Origin: Streptomyces sp. NBC_00464 | GTDB lineage: Bacteria > Actinomycetota > Actinomycetes > Streptomycetales > Streptomycetaceae | DNA: 64,000 bases | Assembly (NCBI RefSeq): GCF_036013915.1 | Contig: NZ_CP107899.1 | Span: 4,898,001-4,962,000 of the forward strand | Direction: 5' to 3' | Shown here: positions 32,392 to 41,690 of the stretch, piece after piece | Layout of the letters: every line of letters starts with the position of its first letter | How positions within the stretch are numbered: position 1 is the first letter of the stretch | Program-made: the position numbers and the translations under genes | Notes under the pieces: generated by a model | The model's database searches: none | Told to the model about the DNA's origin: nothing | The model's input: only the letters and a program-made list of their open reading frames with translations

Positions 32392-33873
32392 ATGACCGCC
32401 CTGGAACCGCGCGACGCCGATGTCTCGCCCCGCACCGAAGACACCGTCGAAGCCCTCGGGACAGCGGTGGCCGCAGCGCCCGACGGGGTTCTCGGGCGGA
32501 CCTACCGGGCGCTCAGCATCGGCATCGTCTCCGTCGTGTTCCTGATCGCCTTCGAGGCGACCGCGGTCGGGACCGCGATGCCGGTCGCCGCCCGTGAGCT
32601 GCACGGCATTCCGCTGTACGCGTTCGCGTTCTCCGCGTATTTCACCACCAGCCTCTTCGCCATGGTGCTCTCCGGCCAGTGGGCCGACCGGCGCGGGCCG
32701 CTCGCGCCGCTCGCCGCCGGGATCAGCGCCTTCGGGGCGGGGCTGCTGCTGTCCGGGACCGCGGGCACCATGTGGATGTTCATCGCTGGCCGGGCCGTGC
32801 AGGGGCTGGGCGGCGGGCTGGTGATCGTCGCGCTGTACGTGGTGATCAGCCGGGCCTACCCGGAGCATCTGCGGCCGTCGATCCTGGCCGCGTTCGCCGC
32901 GAGCTGGGTGATCCCCTCGGTCGTCGGGCCGCTGGCTTCCGGAAGCGTGACCGAGCACCTGGGCTGGCGCTGGGTCTTCGTCGGCATTCCGGTCCTGGTG
33001 GTCTTCCCGCTGGCGCTCGCGCTGCCCGCGATCCGGCGGACGGCGTCCGGCCCCGCCGACCCGTCGGCGCCCGCCGTGCCGTACGACCGCCGGCGCATCG
33101 CGCTCGCGCTGGGCATCTCGCTGGGTGCCGGTCTGCTCCAGTACGCCGGGCAGGAGCGGGACTGGTTCTCCCTGCTGCCCGCTGCCGCCGGTGTGGCCCT
33201 GCTGGTCCCCGCGGTGCGCGGTCTGCTGCCCCCGGGCACCGGGCGCGCGGCGCGCGGGCTGCCCGCGGTGGTGCTGCTGCGCGGGGTGGCGGCCGGATCG
33301 TTCATCGCCGCCGAGTCGTTCGTCCCGCTGATGCTGGTCACCCAGCGCGGGATGTCCCCGACGATGGCCGGACTCTCGCTCGCCGCCGGCGGCGGGACGT
33401 GGGCGCTGGGCTCGTACGTACAGTCCCGGCCGCGCGCGGAAGCGCATCGCGAGCGGCTGATGGTGGGCGGCATGGTGCTGGTCGCCGCGGCGATCGCGGC
33501 GGCGCCGGCCGTGCTGATCGACGGGGTGCCGGTCTGGACGGTCGCCGTGGCCTGGGCCGTCGGCTGCTTCGGCATGGGCGTGGTGATCGCCTCGACGAGC
33601 GTGCTGTTGCTGAAGCTGTCCGCGCCGGAGGAGGCGGGGGCGAACTCCGCGGCCCTGCAGATCTCCGACGGCCTCTCGAACGTCCTGCTGCTGGCGGCGG
33701 GTGGCGCGGCGTTCGCGGCGCTCGGCGGGGGAGCGGTGGGGGCCGTGCACGAGGCGGTGGAAGCGGGTGCGTCCGGCTCGCACCCGGGGGCGTTCGCGGT
33801 GGTGTTCCTGCCGATGGCGGGGGTGGCGCTGGTGGGGGCCTGGGTGGCTACGCGGGTGCGGACGAACGCGTAG
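32392..33873 (+). CDS. MFS transporter, drug/H+ antiporter type
   Basis: A 493-residue membrane protein with about 14 segments, a DHA2-type exporter. Segment 1 carries FLIAFEATAVGTAMPV, in the place of the acidic motif D1, and the loop GQWADRRGPLAPL is motif A. AGRAVQGLGGGLVIVALYVV is the motif B/C region. The cargo cannot be told. No regulator is adjacent, and the nearest feature is the tRNA-Cys upstream. Confidence 0.87.
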   Translation: MTALEPRDADVSPRTEDTVEALGTAVAAAPDGVLGRTYRALSIGIVSVVFLIAFEATAVGTAMPVAARELHGIPLYAFAFSAYFTTSLFAMVLSGQWADRRGPLAPLAAGISAFGAGLLLSGTAGTMWMFIAGRAVQGLGGGLVIVALYVVISRAYPEHLRPSILAAFAASWVIPSVVGPLASGSVTEHLGWRWVFVGIPVLVVFPLALALPAIRRTASGPADPSAPAVPYDRRRIALALGISLGAGLLQYAGQERDWFSLLPAAAGVALLVPAVRGLLPPGTGRAARGLPAVVLLRGVAAGSFIAAESFVPLMLVTQRGMSPTMAGLSLAAGGGTWALGSYVQSRPRAEAHRERLMVGGMVLVAAAIAAAPAVLIDGVPVWTVAVAWAVGCFGMGVVIASTSVLLLKLSAPEEAGANSAALQISDGLSNVLLLAAGGAAFAALGGGAVGAVHEAVEAGASGSHPGAFAVVFLPMAGVALVGAWVATRVRTNA

Positions 33874-33917
33874 CACCGCACGGTTGCGTGACTACGGGTT
33901 GCTCGACTCGGCTCCAC

Positions 33918-34043
33918 ATGAACGGGCATCCGCTGAACGCCGTTTTCGATGTGGACGAGGCCGAGCGGTTCGTCCTCGATGTCTGCCAAGGGGCACTGGA
34001 CATGCCCAAGATCGCGGAGCAGCTGCCCGGGTTCGCCAAGTAG
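33918..34043 (+). CDS. Possible 41-residue protein, unknown
   Basis: ATG 33918 opens a 41-codon frame, MNGHPLNAVFDVDEAERFVL and on to PKIAEQLPGFAK. The composition is protein-like and not repetitive, and codon third positions are GC-rich, but no ribosome site is evident and I recognise no family. It could be a small protein or the worn end of a longer gene between the exporter and the helicase. Confidence 0.35.
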   Translation: MNGHPLNAVFDVDEAERFVLDVCQGALDMPKIAEQLPGFAK

Positions 34044-34208
34044 AGGTTCCCCTGTGAAGCGGGTCTCAGCGGCGCGGAACCACGGCTGGTTCGTACGGGG
34101 TTCCGCCCCGCCCCCCGGTAAGGTGGCCCGGTTGTCGTATCGCGTACGGGCCCGTCCCGGTCCGTGCGGACAGCCCCACACGTACCCGAGAGACCCGAAC
34201 CGGAGACC

Positions 34209-35990
34209 GTGACTACTACCGCCTCCCACCACCTCTCACCCGCCTTTCCCGGCCGCGCCCCCTGGGGCACGGCCGGCAAGCTGCGAGCCTGGCAGCAGGG
34301 CGCCCTCGAGAGGTACATCCAGGAGCAGCCGCGCGACTTCCTCGCGGTCGCGACCCCCGGCGCCGGGAAGACCACCTTCGCGCTGACCCTCGCCTCATGG
34401 CTGCTCCACCACCACGTCGTGCAGCAGATCACCGTCGTCGCCCCCACCGAACACCTGAAGAAGCAGTGGGCGGAGGCGGCCGCCCGGATAGGGATCAAGC
34501 TCGACCCCGAGTACAGCGCCGGCCCCGTGAGCAAGGAGTACCACGGGGTAGCGGTCACGTACGCGGGCGTCGGCGTCCGCCCGATGCTGCACCGCAACCG
34601 GTGCGAGCAGCGCAAGACCCTGGTGATCCTCGACGAGATCCACCACGCCGGTGACTCGAAGTCCTGGGGCGAGGCCTGCCAGGAGGCGTTCGACCCGGCG
34701 ACCCGCCGGCTCGCCCTCACCGGCACGCCGTTCCGCTCCGACACCAACCCGATCCCCTTCGTCGCGTACGAGGAGGGCAACGACGGGATCCGGCGGTCCT
34801 CCGCCGACTACACCTACGGCTACGGCAACGCGCTCGCCGACGGCGTCGTCCGCCCCGTGATCTTCCTCAGCTACAGCGGCAACATGCGCTGGCGCACCAA
34901 GGCCGGTGACGAGATCGCCGCCCGGCTCGGCGAGCCGATGACCAAGGACGCCATCGGGCAGGCCTGGCGCACCGCGCTGTCGCCCACCGGGGACTGGATC
35001 CCCAACGTCCTCAGCGCCGCCGACAAGCGGCTGACCGAGGTCCGCAAGGGCATCCCGGACGCGGGCGGGCTCGTCATCGCCACCGACCAGGAGTCGGCGC
35101 GCGAGTACGCCAAGATCCTCAAGAAGGTGACCGGAGAGAAGCCCACCGTCGTCCTCTCCGACGAGAAGGCCGCGTCGAAGAAGATCGACTCGTTCACCGA
35201 GGACGGATCGCGCTGGATGGTCGCGGTCCGGATGGTGTCGGAGGGCGTCGACGTGCCACGTCTGGCCGTCGGCGTGTACGCGACCACCATCTCGACGCCC
35301 CTCTTCTTCGCCCAGGCCGTCGGCCGCTTCGTGCGCTCCCGCAGGCGCGGTGAGACCGCGTCCGTCTTCGTACCGACGATCCCGATGCTCCTCGACTTCG
35401 CGAACGAGATGGAGGTCGAGCGGGACCACGTCCTCGACAAGCCCAAGAAGGGCAGCGACGAGGAGAACCCGTTCTCCGAGGAGGACAAGCTCCTCGCCGA
35501 CGCCGAGAAGCTGGAGGACGAGGAGACCGAGGAACAGCTGCCCTTCGAGGCGCTGGAGTCCGACGCGGTCTTCGACCGGGTGCTGTACGACGGTGCCGAG
35601 TTCGGCATGCAGGCACACCCGGGCAGCGAGGAGGAGCAGGACTACCTCGGCATCCCCGGGCTGCTCGAACCCGACCAGGTGCAGCTGCTGCTCCAGAAGC
35701 GGCAGACCCGGCAGATCGCGCACAGCCGGCAGAAGCCGGCCTCGGAGGCGGACCTGCTGGAGAAGCCGGCCGAGGACCGGCCGGTGGTCACGCACAAGCA
35801 GCTGCTGGGACTGCGCAAGCAGCTGAACACGATGGTGTCGGCCTACACGCACCAGAGCGGCAAGCCGCACGGAGTCATCCACACCGAGCTGCGCCGGGTG
35901 TGCGGCGGGCCGCCGAGCGCGGAGGCCACGGCCGGGCAGATCGAGCAGCGCATCAAGAAGGTCCAGGAGTGGGCCACCCGTATGACGTGA
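34209..35990 (+). CDS. DEAD/DEAH-box SF2 helicase
   Basis: A 593-residue ATP-dependent DNA/RNA translocase. Walker A is TPGAGKTTF (49-57), motif II ILDEIHHAGD, motif III LTGTPFRS, motif V VRMVSEGVDVPRLAVGVYAT and motif VI QAVGRFVRSRRRGE. A strongly acidic linker (about 425-455) leads to a C-terminal helical part with a Gln/Arg-rich run. The two RecA domains resemble ResIII/XPB-type helicases. No nuclease or methylase gene is next to it, so a restriction role is not supported. The GTG at 34209 follows CGGAGACC. Confidence 0.88.
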   Translation: MTTTASHHLSPAFPGRAPWGTAGKLRAWQQGALERYIQEQPRDFLAVATPGAGKTTFALTLASWLLHHHVVQQITVVAPTEHLKKQWAEAAARIGIKLDPEYSAGPVSKEYHGVAVTYAGVGVRPMLHRNRCEQRKTLVILDEIHHAGDSKSWGEACQEAFDPATRRLALTGTPFRSDTNPIPFVAYEEGNDGIRRSSADYTYGYGNALADGVVRPVIFLSYSGNMRWRTKAGDEIAARLGEPMTKDAIGQAWRTALSPTGDWIPNVLSAADKRLTEVRKGIPDAGGLVIATDQESAREYAKILKKVTGEKPTVVLSDEKAASKKIDSFTEDGSRWMVAVRMVSEGVDVPRLAVGVYATTISTPLFFAQAVGRFVRSRRRGETASVFVPTIPMLLDFANEMEVERDHVLDKPKKGSDEENPFSEEDKLLADAEKLEDEETEEQLPFEALESDAVFDRVLYDGAEFGMQAHPGSEEEQDYLGIPGLLEPDQVQLLLQKRQTRQIAHSRQKPASEADLLEKPAEDRPVVTHKQLLGLRKQLNTMVSAYTHQSGKPHGVIHTELRRVCGGPPSAEATAGQIEQRIKKVQEWATRMT

Positions 35991-36012
35991 GCCGGCGGGG
36001 GCATGCGGCGCA

Positions 36013-36052
36013 CCGGCCCGGGGCGGGGACAGCGGTTCCCGCCCCGGGCCGG
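36013..36052. terminator. Bidirectional terminator between convergent genes
   Basis: A perfect 15-bp stem CCGGCCCGGGGCGGG / CCCGCCCCGGGCCGG with a 10-base loop, between the helicase and the secreted-protein gene. Confidence 0.88.
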
Positions 36053-36068
36053 CGTCATGCGCGGGCCG

Positions 36069-36620
36069 CTACCAGACGAACGGAGCGGACTGGACGGACG
36101 TCGTCACACACTGCACGGTGGCGGACGTCGGGGACGAGGTCACGATCAGCAGTGACCAGTTGGTGGCGGTCGCGGGCGGGGACAGCACCACGGAGTTGGT
36201 GCTGTCGCCGGCCGCCAGAGTGCCGGAGCTGAGCTTCAGCGGCCCCAGGGTGATCGGATTGGGGTAGGTCATACCCGGGTTGGCCTTGGCGGAGAACTGG
36301 ACCTGACTGGTGACGCCGCCCGAGGTCTTGGTGGCCTTGAGCGTCGTCGTGATGCTGTTCGGGTCGGCACTCGTACCGACCGGCATCGTGATCGCCGACG
36401 AATTGAGCTTGATGGACTTGGTGGTGCCGTTGTCGGCGGCGGTCAGGGTGGCGCTGCCACTGCCCCAGGAGCCGCAGTCGAAGGTGGCGGTCGCGGTGGC
36501 CGGGGCCACTGCGAAGGCCGTCGGGGACGACAGGGCGAGCAGGGCGCCGGTCGAACACGCCGTCGCCAGGATCAGCGGGAGGCGTCTTCGGGCCGACGCG
36601 TGGTTCGAAGAGATCGACAT
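36069..36620 (-). CDS. Small secreted protein, unknown
   Basis: 183 residues starting at ATG 36620, with GGAAGGAG 11 bp upstream. The signal peptide (RRRLPLILATACSTGALLAL to AFAVA) is followed by a Thr/Ser-rich beta-type domain with one cysteine near each end (TFDCGSWG and TVQCVTT). No enzyme motif is seen. The same arrangement, a beta domain of similar size closed by two cysteines, begins both large secreted proteins transcribed the other way, so the three may share a fold and a job at the cell surface. I cannot name a family. Confidence 0.8.
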   Translation of the reverse strand: MSISSNHASARRRLPLILATACSTGALLALSSPTAFAVAPATATATFDCGSWGSGSATLTAADNGTTKSIKLNSSAITMPVGTSADPNSITTTLKATKTSGGVTSQVQFSAKANPGMTYPNPITLGPLKLSSGTLAAGDSTNSVVLSPPATATNWSLLIVTSSPTSATVQCVTTSVQSAPFVW

Positions 36621-36780
36621 GACGGTTGGAACTCCTTCCGGTTGCATTACGCGGATTCGCTGCACGCGCTGTACTCAATCTCTGTGCCGTATGTGCGGAT
36701 CTGCGTGCCGGGCCCGGCATGTCGGTCGCAGTGAAACGGTGATCTTCGAAGATGTCAACAGATGTGCGGGAAACGCCTGT

Positions 36781-36803
36781 GGAAATGCTTTTCGGGCATT
36801 TCC
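36781..36803. promoter_or_regulatory. Hairpin in the divergent promoter region
   Basis: GGAAATGC and GCATTTCC, perfect 8-bp arms with a 7-base loop, stand midway between two divergent secreted-protein genes. A TTGACT at 36826-36831 could be a -35 box for the rightward gene, but no matching -10 is convincing. Confidence 0.35.
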
Positions 36804-36887
36804 GAAAGGATCAATTCGGTCTCTCTTGACTTCTCTGCACGTGACCTCCTCAATGTGCGCAATCAATGGTCCATGAAGGGGTGTCAG

Positions 36888-38528
36888 GTGATCCGACGAC
36901 GAAGACCCGGTGTGACCGGTCTGCTCGCGGCCTGCTTCGTACTGTCACTGGGCTGCGTCGGGGCGACGGCCGCACCGTCCCCGCCCGATCCGGCCGCCGC
37001 CGCCGGGACGGTGACCCCGGACGTGCACTGCGTCCTGCCCGCGGGGCAGGGGGAGGCGACCGGGCCGCAGGAGATGACCGTCGAACTGTCGCCGGCCGTC
37101 GTCGAACCCGGTGGAAAGGTGCACGCGACGGTGACGCTAGGACCGTCCCCGGCCACCAGCGCCATCGAGCTGAAGGACGTGCCGACGATCCCCAGTCTCG
37201 ACCTCGCGATGTCCGGCGGGGCGACCGGAACCGTCACCGTGCGGGGCGCCGAGTTCTCGATGGACGTCCCGGCCGAGACGCACATCGAGATCCCGACGTA
37301 CGAAGGAGACTTCCTGGTTCCGGCGGACGCCTCGGGTGAGATCTCGTTCGCTCCGATCCGTACGCTGACGCAGACCAAGGTGTTCGGATCGGTCTTCGAG
37401 ACACCCTGCGACGTCGTCGGCGGCGGCGGTTCCATCGGCACCGTCACCGCGGAGGGCTCCGCTTCCGAGCCCGCCACGCTGACCGCTCCCGCCGACCCCG
37501 TGCGTCCGAACACCGCGGTGAAGCTGGGCGGTTCGGGATGGACCCCGGATGCCGCACCCGTGCCCTCGCTGTGCGCGGTGGGCGGTGGCGGCTGTGACCC
37601 GCTGAAGTTCACGGCCCACACCCTGAGGATCGACTCCTACGGCACACTCACCGGCACCGCGACCCTCGGCGAGGCCGGAGCCGTGCCCGACGGCAGTTAC
37701 GAAGTGAAGGTCAACGACGGCACCAAGGAGGCCACCGCCCCCCTCACTGTCGAAGCCGTCGCGGCCGGCAACCGGGAGATCACGCTGTCGTCCGACAGCG
37801 GTCCGGTCGGCAGCGTCATCACCGTCAGTGGCCGGAACTACAACCCGGACCGCTGGATCAACGTCATCGGCCTCGACGCCTCGGGCACCACGCTCGACGA
37901 CAGCGCGGTCTACGCGAAGAGCGGAGCGGACGGCACCTTCGCCGTCGAGTTCACCGTCATCTCCGACGCCGTCGCCGCCGTCCAGGCGGACGAGGGCAAT
38001 GACCCGGCGACCGTACGCACCGCCCCGTTCACCGTCACCACCGGTGGCGGCGGGGGCGGCAGCACGGCCGAGCAGCAGGTGAGCACCCAGGTCAGGGCGG
38101 GAACACTGTCCATGACCCAGGACGGCGACACCGTCGACTTCGGTACGACGGTCCTGGGCGAGGGCAGCGGTGTGCAGCGGGCCCACCTCAACCGGGTGGA
38201 GGTGCAGGACGCCCGCGGCGTCAACAGCGGCTGGTCCCTGACCGCCACCCTCACCGGCTTCACGAGCCCCGACGGGAGCACCATCCCGGCCGGTGCGGTG
38301 CGGTGGGCGCCGGCCTGCACGGCACAGGACGGGAGCGTGGGGGCGCCGGTCGCCGGATCACCCACCGTGCTCGGGAGCGAGGCGGCGAGCCTCTGCCGGA
38401 TGAATCCGGACGGATCACGTCCGTTCACCGGCGGAAAGTTCGACGCCGAGGCGGGTCTCGCCCTCACGGTTCCCGAATTCACCCGGCCCGGAGATTACAG
38501 CGCCACCCTGACCCTGACCCTGTTGTAA
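36888..38528 (+). CDS. Secreted Ig-like protein with WxL-like C-terminal domain
   Basis: 546 residues from GTG 36888, chosen because GAAGGGG lies 7 bp ahead; ATG 36873 is an alternative. After the signal peptide comes a beta domain closed by two cysteines (VHCVLPAGQGEATGPQ to TPCDVVGGG). Two Ig/TIG-like modules follow (SGWTPDAAPVPSLCAVGGGG; SSDSGPVGSVITVSGRNYNP). A C-terminal part of about 150 residues has GWSLTATLTGF (W449), as in cell-wall-binding WxL domains. The first 370 residues are clearly paralogous to the next gene. Probably a surface or wall-bound adhesion protein. Confidence 0.82.
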   Translation: MIRRRRPGVTGLLAACFVLSLGCVGATAAPSPPDPAAAAGTVTPDVHCVLPAGQGEATGPQEMTVELSPAVVEPGGKVHATVTLGPSPATSAIELKDVPTIPSLDLAMSGGATGTVTVRGAEFSMDVPAETHIEIPTYEGDFLVPADASGEISFAPIRTLTQTKVFGSVFETPCDVVGGGGSIGTVTAEGSASEPATLTAPADPVRPNTAVKLGGSGWTPDAAPVPSLCAVGGGGCDPLKFTAHTLRIDSYGTLTGTATLGEAGAVPDGSYEVKVNDGTKEATAPLTVEAVAAGNREITLSSDSGPVGSVITVSGRNYNPDRWINVIGLDASGTTLDDSAVYAKSGADGTFAVEFTVISDAVAAVQADEGNDPATVRTAPFTVTTGGGGGGSTAEQQVSTQVRAGTLSMTQDGDTVDFGTTVLGEGSGVQRAHLNRVEVQDARGVNSGWSLTATLTGFTSPDGSTIPAGAVRWAPACTAQDGSVGAPVAGSPTVLGSEAASLCRMNPDGSRPFTGGKFDAEAGLALTVPEFTRPGDYSATLTLTLL

Positions 38529-38551
38529 AGGGTCGGCAGGGAAAGCACCGA

Positions 38552-38595
38552 CGACGCCCGTCTGTTCCGTACAGCAATGGAGCAGGCGGGCGTCG
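38552..38595 (+). terminator. Hairpin between the two secreted-protein genes
   Basis: A 13-bp stem, CGACGCCCGTCTG with CAGGCGGGCGTCG (one G.U pair), with an 18-base loop. It may end the first message or set the ratio of the two. Confidence 0.65.
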
Positions 38596-38645
38596 CCCAT
38601 TCCGCATTCGGACCAGTCGCATTCCGTTTCCTTTGGAGGAGCCGC

Positions 38646-40658
38646 ATGTTCGCGCATCGCAGACCCACCGGAAGGCCGGGCCGCCCGGCCTGGCGCCGCG
38701 CCGTCGCGCTCGGCGCCGGAGCCTTACTCGCGTGGACCGGGGGAACCGTCGCGTTCGCCCCCCTCGCCCACGCCGGCACCATCACCCCGACCGTCCACTG
38801 CACCCTGCCCGCCGGCCAGGGAGAGGCGACCGGGCCCCAGCAGTTCAGCATCGAGCTCACGCCCGACGTCGTCGACCCCGGCGGCAAGGTCCACGCGAAG
38901 GTGGCGCTCGGCCCGTCCCCCGCCACCAGCGGAATCGGCCTCAACGACGTGCCCACCACCCCGAGCGTCGACCTCGCCATGTCCGGCGGCGCCACCGGCA
39001 CGGTCACCGTCACCGGACCCGAGGTCTCCCTCGACGTCCCGTCCGGGAAGCCGATCGAGATCCCGCCGTACGAAGGGGACTTCCTCATCCCCGCCAACGC
39101 GAGCGGCCCGATCACCTTCACCCCGCTGCGCAACATCACCCGCACGAAGGTGCTCGGCTCCAACTACACGACGACCTGCGAGGTCATCGCGGGCGGCGGC
39201 CCCATCGGCACCGTGACCGCGGAGGGCAGCGCCGGCCAGCCGGCCACGCTCATCGCCCCCACCACAGCGGTCAAGCCGTCCACCTCGGTCGCCCTGTCGG
39301 GCAGCCGCTGGACCGTGGGCGCCACCCCCGTGCCGTCGCTCTGCGCGACGGACGGCGGAGGCTGCGACACCGGGAAGTTCGCGAGCAGCTCCCTCGCGAT
39401 CAACGGCTCCGGACAGCTGACCGGCAGCGCCGTACTCGCCGCGGCCGGCACGGTGCCGAACGGCTCGTACCTCGTGAAGGTCGGCGACGGTACGAAGGAG
39501 GCGACCGCACCCCTGACCGTCACGGCCTTCGTCCCCAAGGGGCCCCGCGCGATCGCCCTGTCCCGCGGCAGCGGACCCGTCGGCAGCGTCATCGCCGTCA
39601 CCGGCAGTGACTACTACCAGGACCGGTGGATCAACACCGTCGGCCTCGACGCGACCGGAGCGACGCTCGACGACACGGCCGTCTATGTGAAGAGCCGCCC
39701 CGACGGCACGTTCTCCGTCGACTTCACCGTCTCCGACCCGGCGATCGCCTCGATCCAGGTCGACGAGGCCAACGACCCGGCGACCGTACTGACCACACCG
39801 TTCACCGTGACCGAGGCCACCGCGACGCTCTCCGCAGGCGCGGCCAAGGTCAAACCGGGCGGCACGATCAGCGTCTCCGGCTCCGGCTGGCCCTCCGGCG
39901 TCACCCCCACCGCCGCCCTGTGCGCGACCGACGGCAGCGGCTGCGCCCCGGCCGGGATCAGCGGCTCCACCCTGCGGATCGCCGCCGACGGCACCCTCTC
40001 CGGTACGGTCACCGCCGCCGGATCCACCGCCCGCGGCGTCTACGCCCTCCAGGTCACCGCAGGCGGACAACAGGCCCTCACCCAGCTGACCGTCGCCCCG
40101 ACCTTCGTCGTCCTCACCCCGGCCGCCGGACCCAGGGGCACCGCGGTCACCGTTCTCGGCCAGGGCTTCGCGAAGGTGGCGACCGTGTCGATCATCGGGC
40201 TGCGGGCGGACGGCTCGCAGACCTCCGACTCGGTGCGCACCAAGGTGGTCGGCCTCGACGGGGCGTTCTCGCAGACCTTCACCGTCAACGCGGCCGACAC
40301 CGTCGCCCTCAGGGTCCGCGAGGTCCTCGTCAACCCGCGCACCGAGACGGCCGCCTTCACCGTCCAGGACGGCACCGCCCCCACCGGGGCCTCCTTCGCG
40401 CTCTCACCGCCCGAAGGGCCGCCCGGCACGGTCGTCCAGGTGACCGGGCGGGGCTTCGCACCCGTCGCCACGGTGTCCGTCACCGGACGCACCGCGGACG
40501 GTAAGCAGACCGCCGACTCCTACGTCACCCGCGTCATCGGACTCGACGGCACGTTCGCCCTCAACTTCACCGTCCGGGACCCGGCGACGAAGGCGATCAG
40601 GGCCTGCGAGGTACTCGTGAACGGAAAAACTGTCCAGCAATTGTTCACGGTGAGTTAA
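38646..40658 (+). CDS. Secreted multi-domain Ig-like protein (tandem paralogue)
   Basis: 670 residues from ATG 38646 with GGAGGA 6 bp upstream. The signal peptide is followed by the two-cysteine beta domain (VHCTLPAGQGEATGPQ to TTTCEVIAGGG). Five or so Ig/TIG-like repeats follow, each with a turn such as SGSGWPSGVTP, GQGFAKVATVSI or GRGFAPVATVSV. It is well over half identical by eye to the upstream gene over the first 370 residues, but ends in further Ig-like repeats instead of the WxL-like domain. No LPXTG or membrane anchor is visible. Confidence 0.83.
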   Translation: MFAHRRPTGRPGRPAWRRAVALGAGALLAWTGGTVAFAPLAHAGTITPTVHCTLPAGQGEATGPQQFSIELTPDVVDPGGKVHAKVALGPSPATSGIGLNDVPTTPSVDLAMSGGATGTVTVTGPEVSLDVPSGKPIEIPPYEGDFLIPANASGPITFTPLRNITRTKVLGSNYTTTCEVIAGGGPIGTVTAEGSAGQPATLIAPTTAVKPSTSVALSGSRWTVGATPVPSLCATDGGGCDTGKFASSSLAINGSGQLTGSAVLAAAGTVPNGSYLVKVGDGTKEATAPLTVTAFVPKGPRAIALSRGSGPVGSVIAVTGSDYYQDRWINTVGLDATGATLDDTAVYVKSRPDGTFSVDFTVSDPAIASIQVDEANDPATVLTTPFTVTEATATLSAGAAKVKPGGTISVSGSGWPSGVTPTAALCATDGSGCAPAGISGSTLRIAADGTLSGTVTAAGSTARGVYALQVTAGGQQALTQLTVAPTFVVLTPAAGPRGTAVTVLGQGFAKVATVSIIGLRADGSQTSDSVRTKVVGLDGAFSQTFTVNAADTVALRVREVLVNPRTETAAFTVQDGTAPTGASFALSPPEGPPGTVVQVTGRGFAPVATVSVTGRTADGKQTADSYVTRVIGLDGTFALNFTVRDPATKAIRACEVLVNGKTVQQLFTVS

Positions 40659-40696
40659 CGCCGGTTCACATCCGGTGTACGGAGCGTCGCGGGGGA

Positions 40697-40740
40697 GTCG
40701 GCCGACATGGACGCGCGTAGATGCGCGCCGTTCGGCCGAC
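40697..40740 (+). terminator. Terminator after the secreted-protein pair
   Basis: GTCGGCCGA / TCGGCCGAC, perfect 9-bp arms, enclose an inner GCGCG hairpin, 38 bp after the stop codon. Confidence 0.75.
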
Positions 40741-40994
40741 GCCCCGCTGACCGGCACTTATGCTCGCTCGGCACAACCGCGTTTCCGCAAGCGCCCGGAT
40801 TCTGGACGAGGTCTTCCGCTGAGCGGACTGGCTCGCTACTGTCCCAAAAATGTGAACGCCCCGTGGCAACGCCGCCGCGGAGCGCAGCCGGTGCCTGGCC
40901 AGGCCGGCGGCCTCTCCGTGCGTCGCCGCTGGGACCGGTGACGCACAATCCGTGGGAACAGCCGCCGCCGCTCACCAAAGAGGGAGAGGGCGTC
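40741..40994 (+). promoter_or_regulatory. Region upstream of the IclR-type gene
   Basis: No gene. TACTGT at 40837-40842 with TTCCGC 17 bp before could be a weak promoter. The rest shows no clear motif. An in-frame GTG at 40938 exists, but the ribosome site favours 40995. Confidence 0.25.
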
Positions 40995-41636
40995 GTGACC
41001 GCGGAGACCTCCCAGACGCTCGACCGAGGACTGCGTGTCCTCAAACTGCTTGCCGACACCGACCACGGCCTGACGGTCACCGAGTTGTCCAACAAACTCG
41101 GCGTCAACCGCACCGTGGTCTACCGTCTGCTCGCCACCCTGGAACAACACACCCTGATCCGCCGAGACTTGGGCGGCCGGGCGAGAGTCGGCCTGGGCGT
41201 GCTGCGCCTGGGCCGCCAGGTGCATCCGCTCGTACGGGAGGCCGCGCTGCCCGCACTGCGGTCCCTGGCCGAGGACATCGGGGCCACGGCCCACCTCACC
41301 CTGGTCGACGGCTCGGACGCGCTGGCGGTCGCGGTCGTCGAACCGACCTGGACGGACTACCACGTGGCCTACCGGGCCGGCTTCCGCCACCCCCTGGACC
41401 GGGGTGCCGCGGGCCGGGCGATCCTCGCCGCACGGCAGAAGCCGGTGGGCGAGACGGCCTTCACCCTCACCCACGGCGAGCTCGAAGCGGGGGCCAGCGG
41501 AGCCGCGGCCGCGCTGATGGGGGTGACGGGGGTCGAGGGCAGCGTCGGTGTGGTGATGCTCGCGGACGCGGTGCCGGAACGGGTGGGGCCCCGGGTGGTG
41601 GACGCCGCGCGCGAGGTCGCGGACGCGCTTCGCTAG
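40995..41636 (+). CDS. IclR-family transcription regulator
   Basis: 213 residues from GTG 40995, which has AGAGGGAGAGGG just upstream. The winged helix-turn-helix is at about 5-65 (QTLDRGLRVLKLLADTDHGL, VTELSNKLGVNRTVVYRLLA). The effector domain follows (RSLAEDIGATAHLTLVDGSD, HPLDRGAAGRAILAA). It is somewhat shorter than the usual 250 residues. No catabolic gene stands beside it, so the effector is unknown. Confidence 0.9.
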   Translation: MTAETSQTLDRGLRVLKLLADTDHGLTVTELSNKLGVNRTVVYRLLATLEQHTLIRRDLGGRARVGLGVLRLGRQVHPLVREAALPALRSLAEDIGATAHLTLVDGSDALAVAVVEPTWTDYHVAYRAGFRHPLDRGAAGRAILAARQKPVGETAFTLTHGELEAGASGAAAALMGVTGVEGSVGVVMLADAVPERVGPRVVDAAREVADALR

Positions 41637-41690
41637 CGGGGCGGGGCCCTTGGGCGGGCGGCAGCGTGTCCCTTGCCCCGGTCCTTGGTG

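Noticed and set aside
34209..35990. The SF2 helicase as part of a restriction or phage-defence system
   Set aside because: Neighbours are an exporter and secreted-protein genes; no nuclease, methylase or other defence gene is close.
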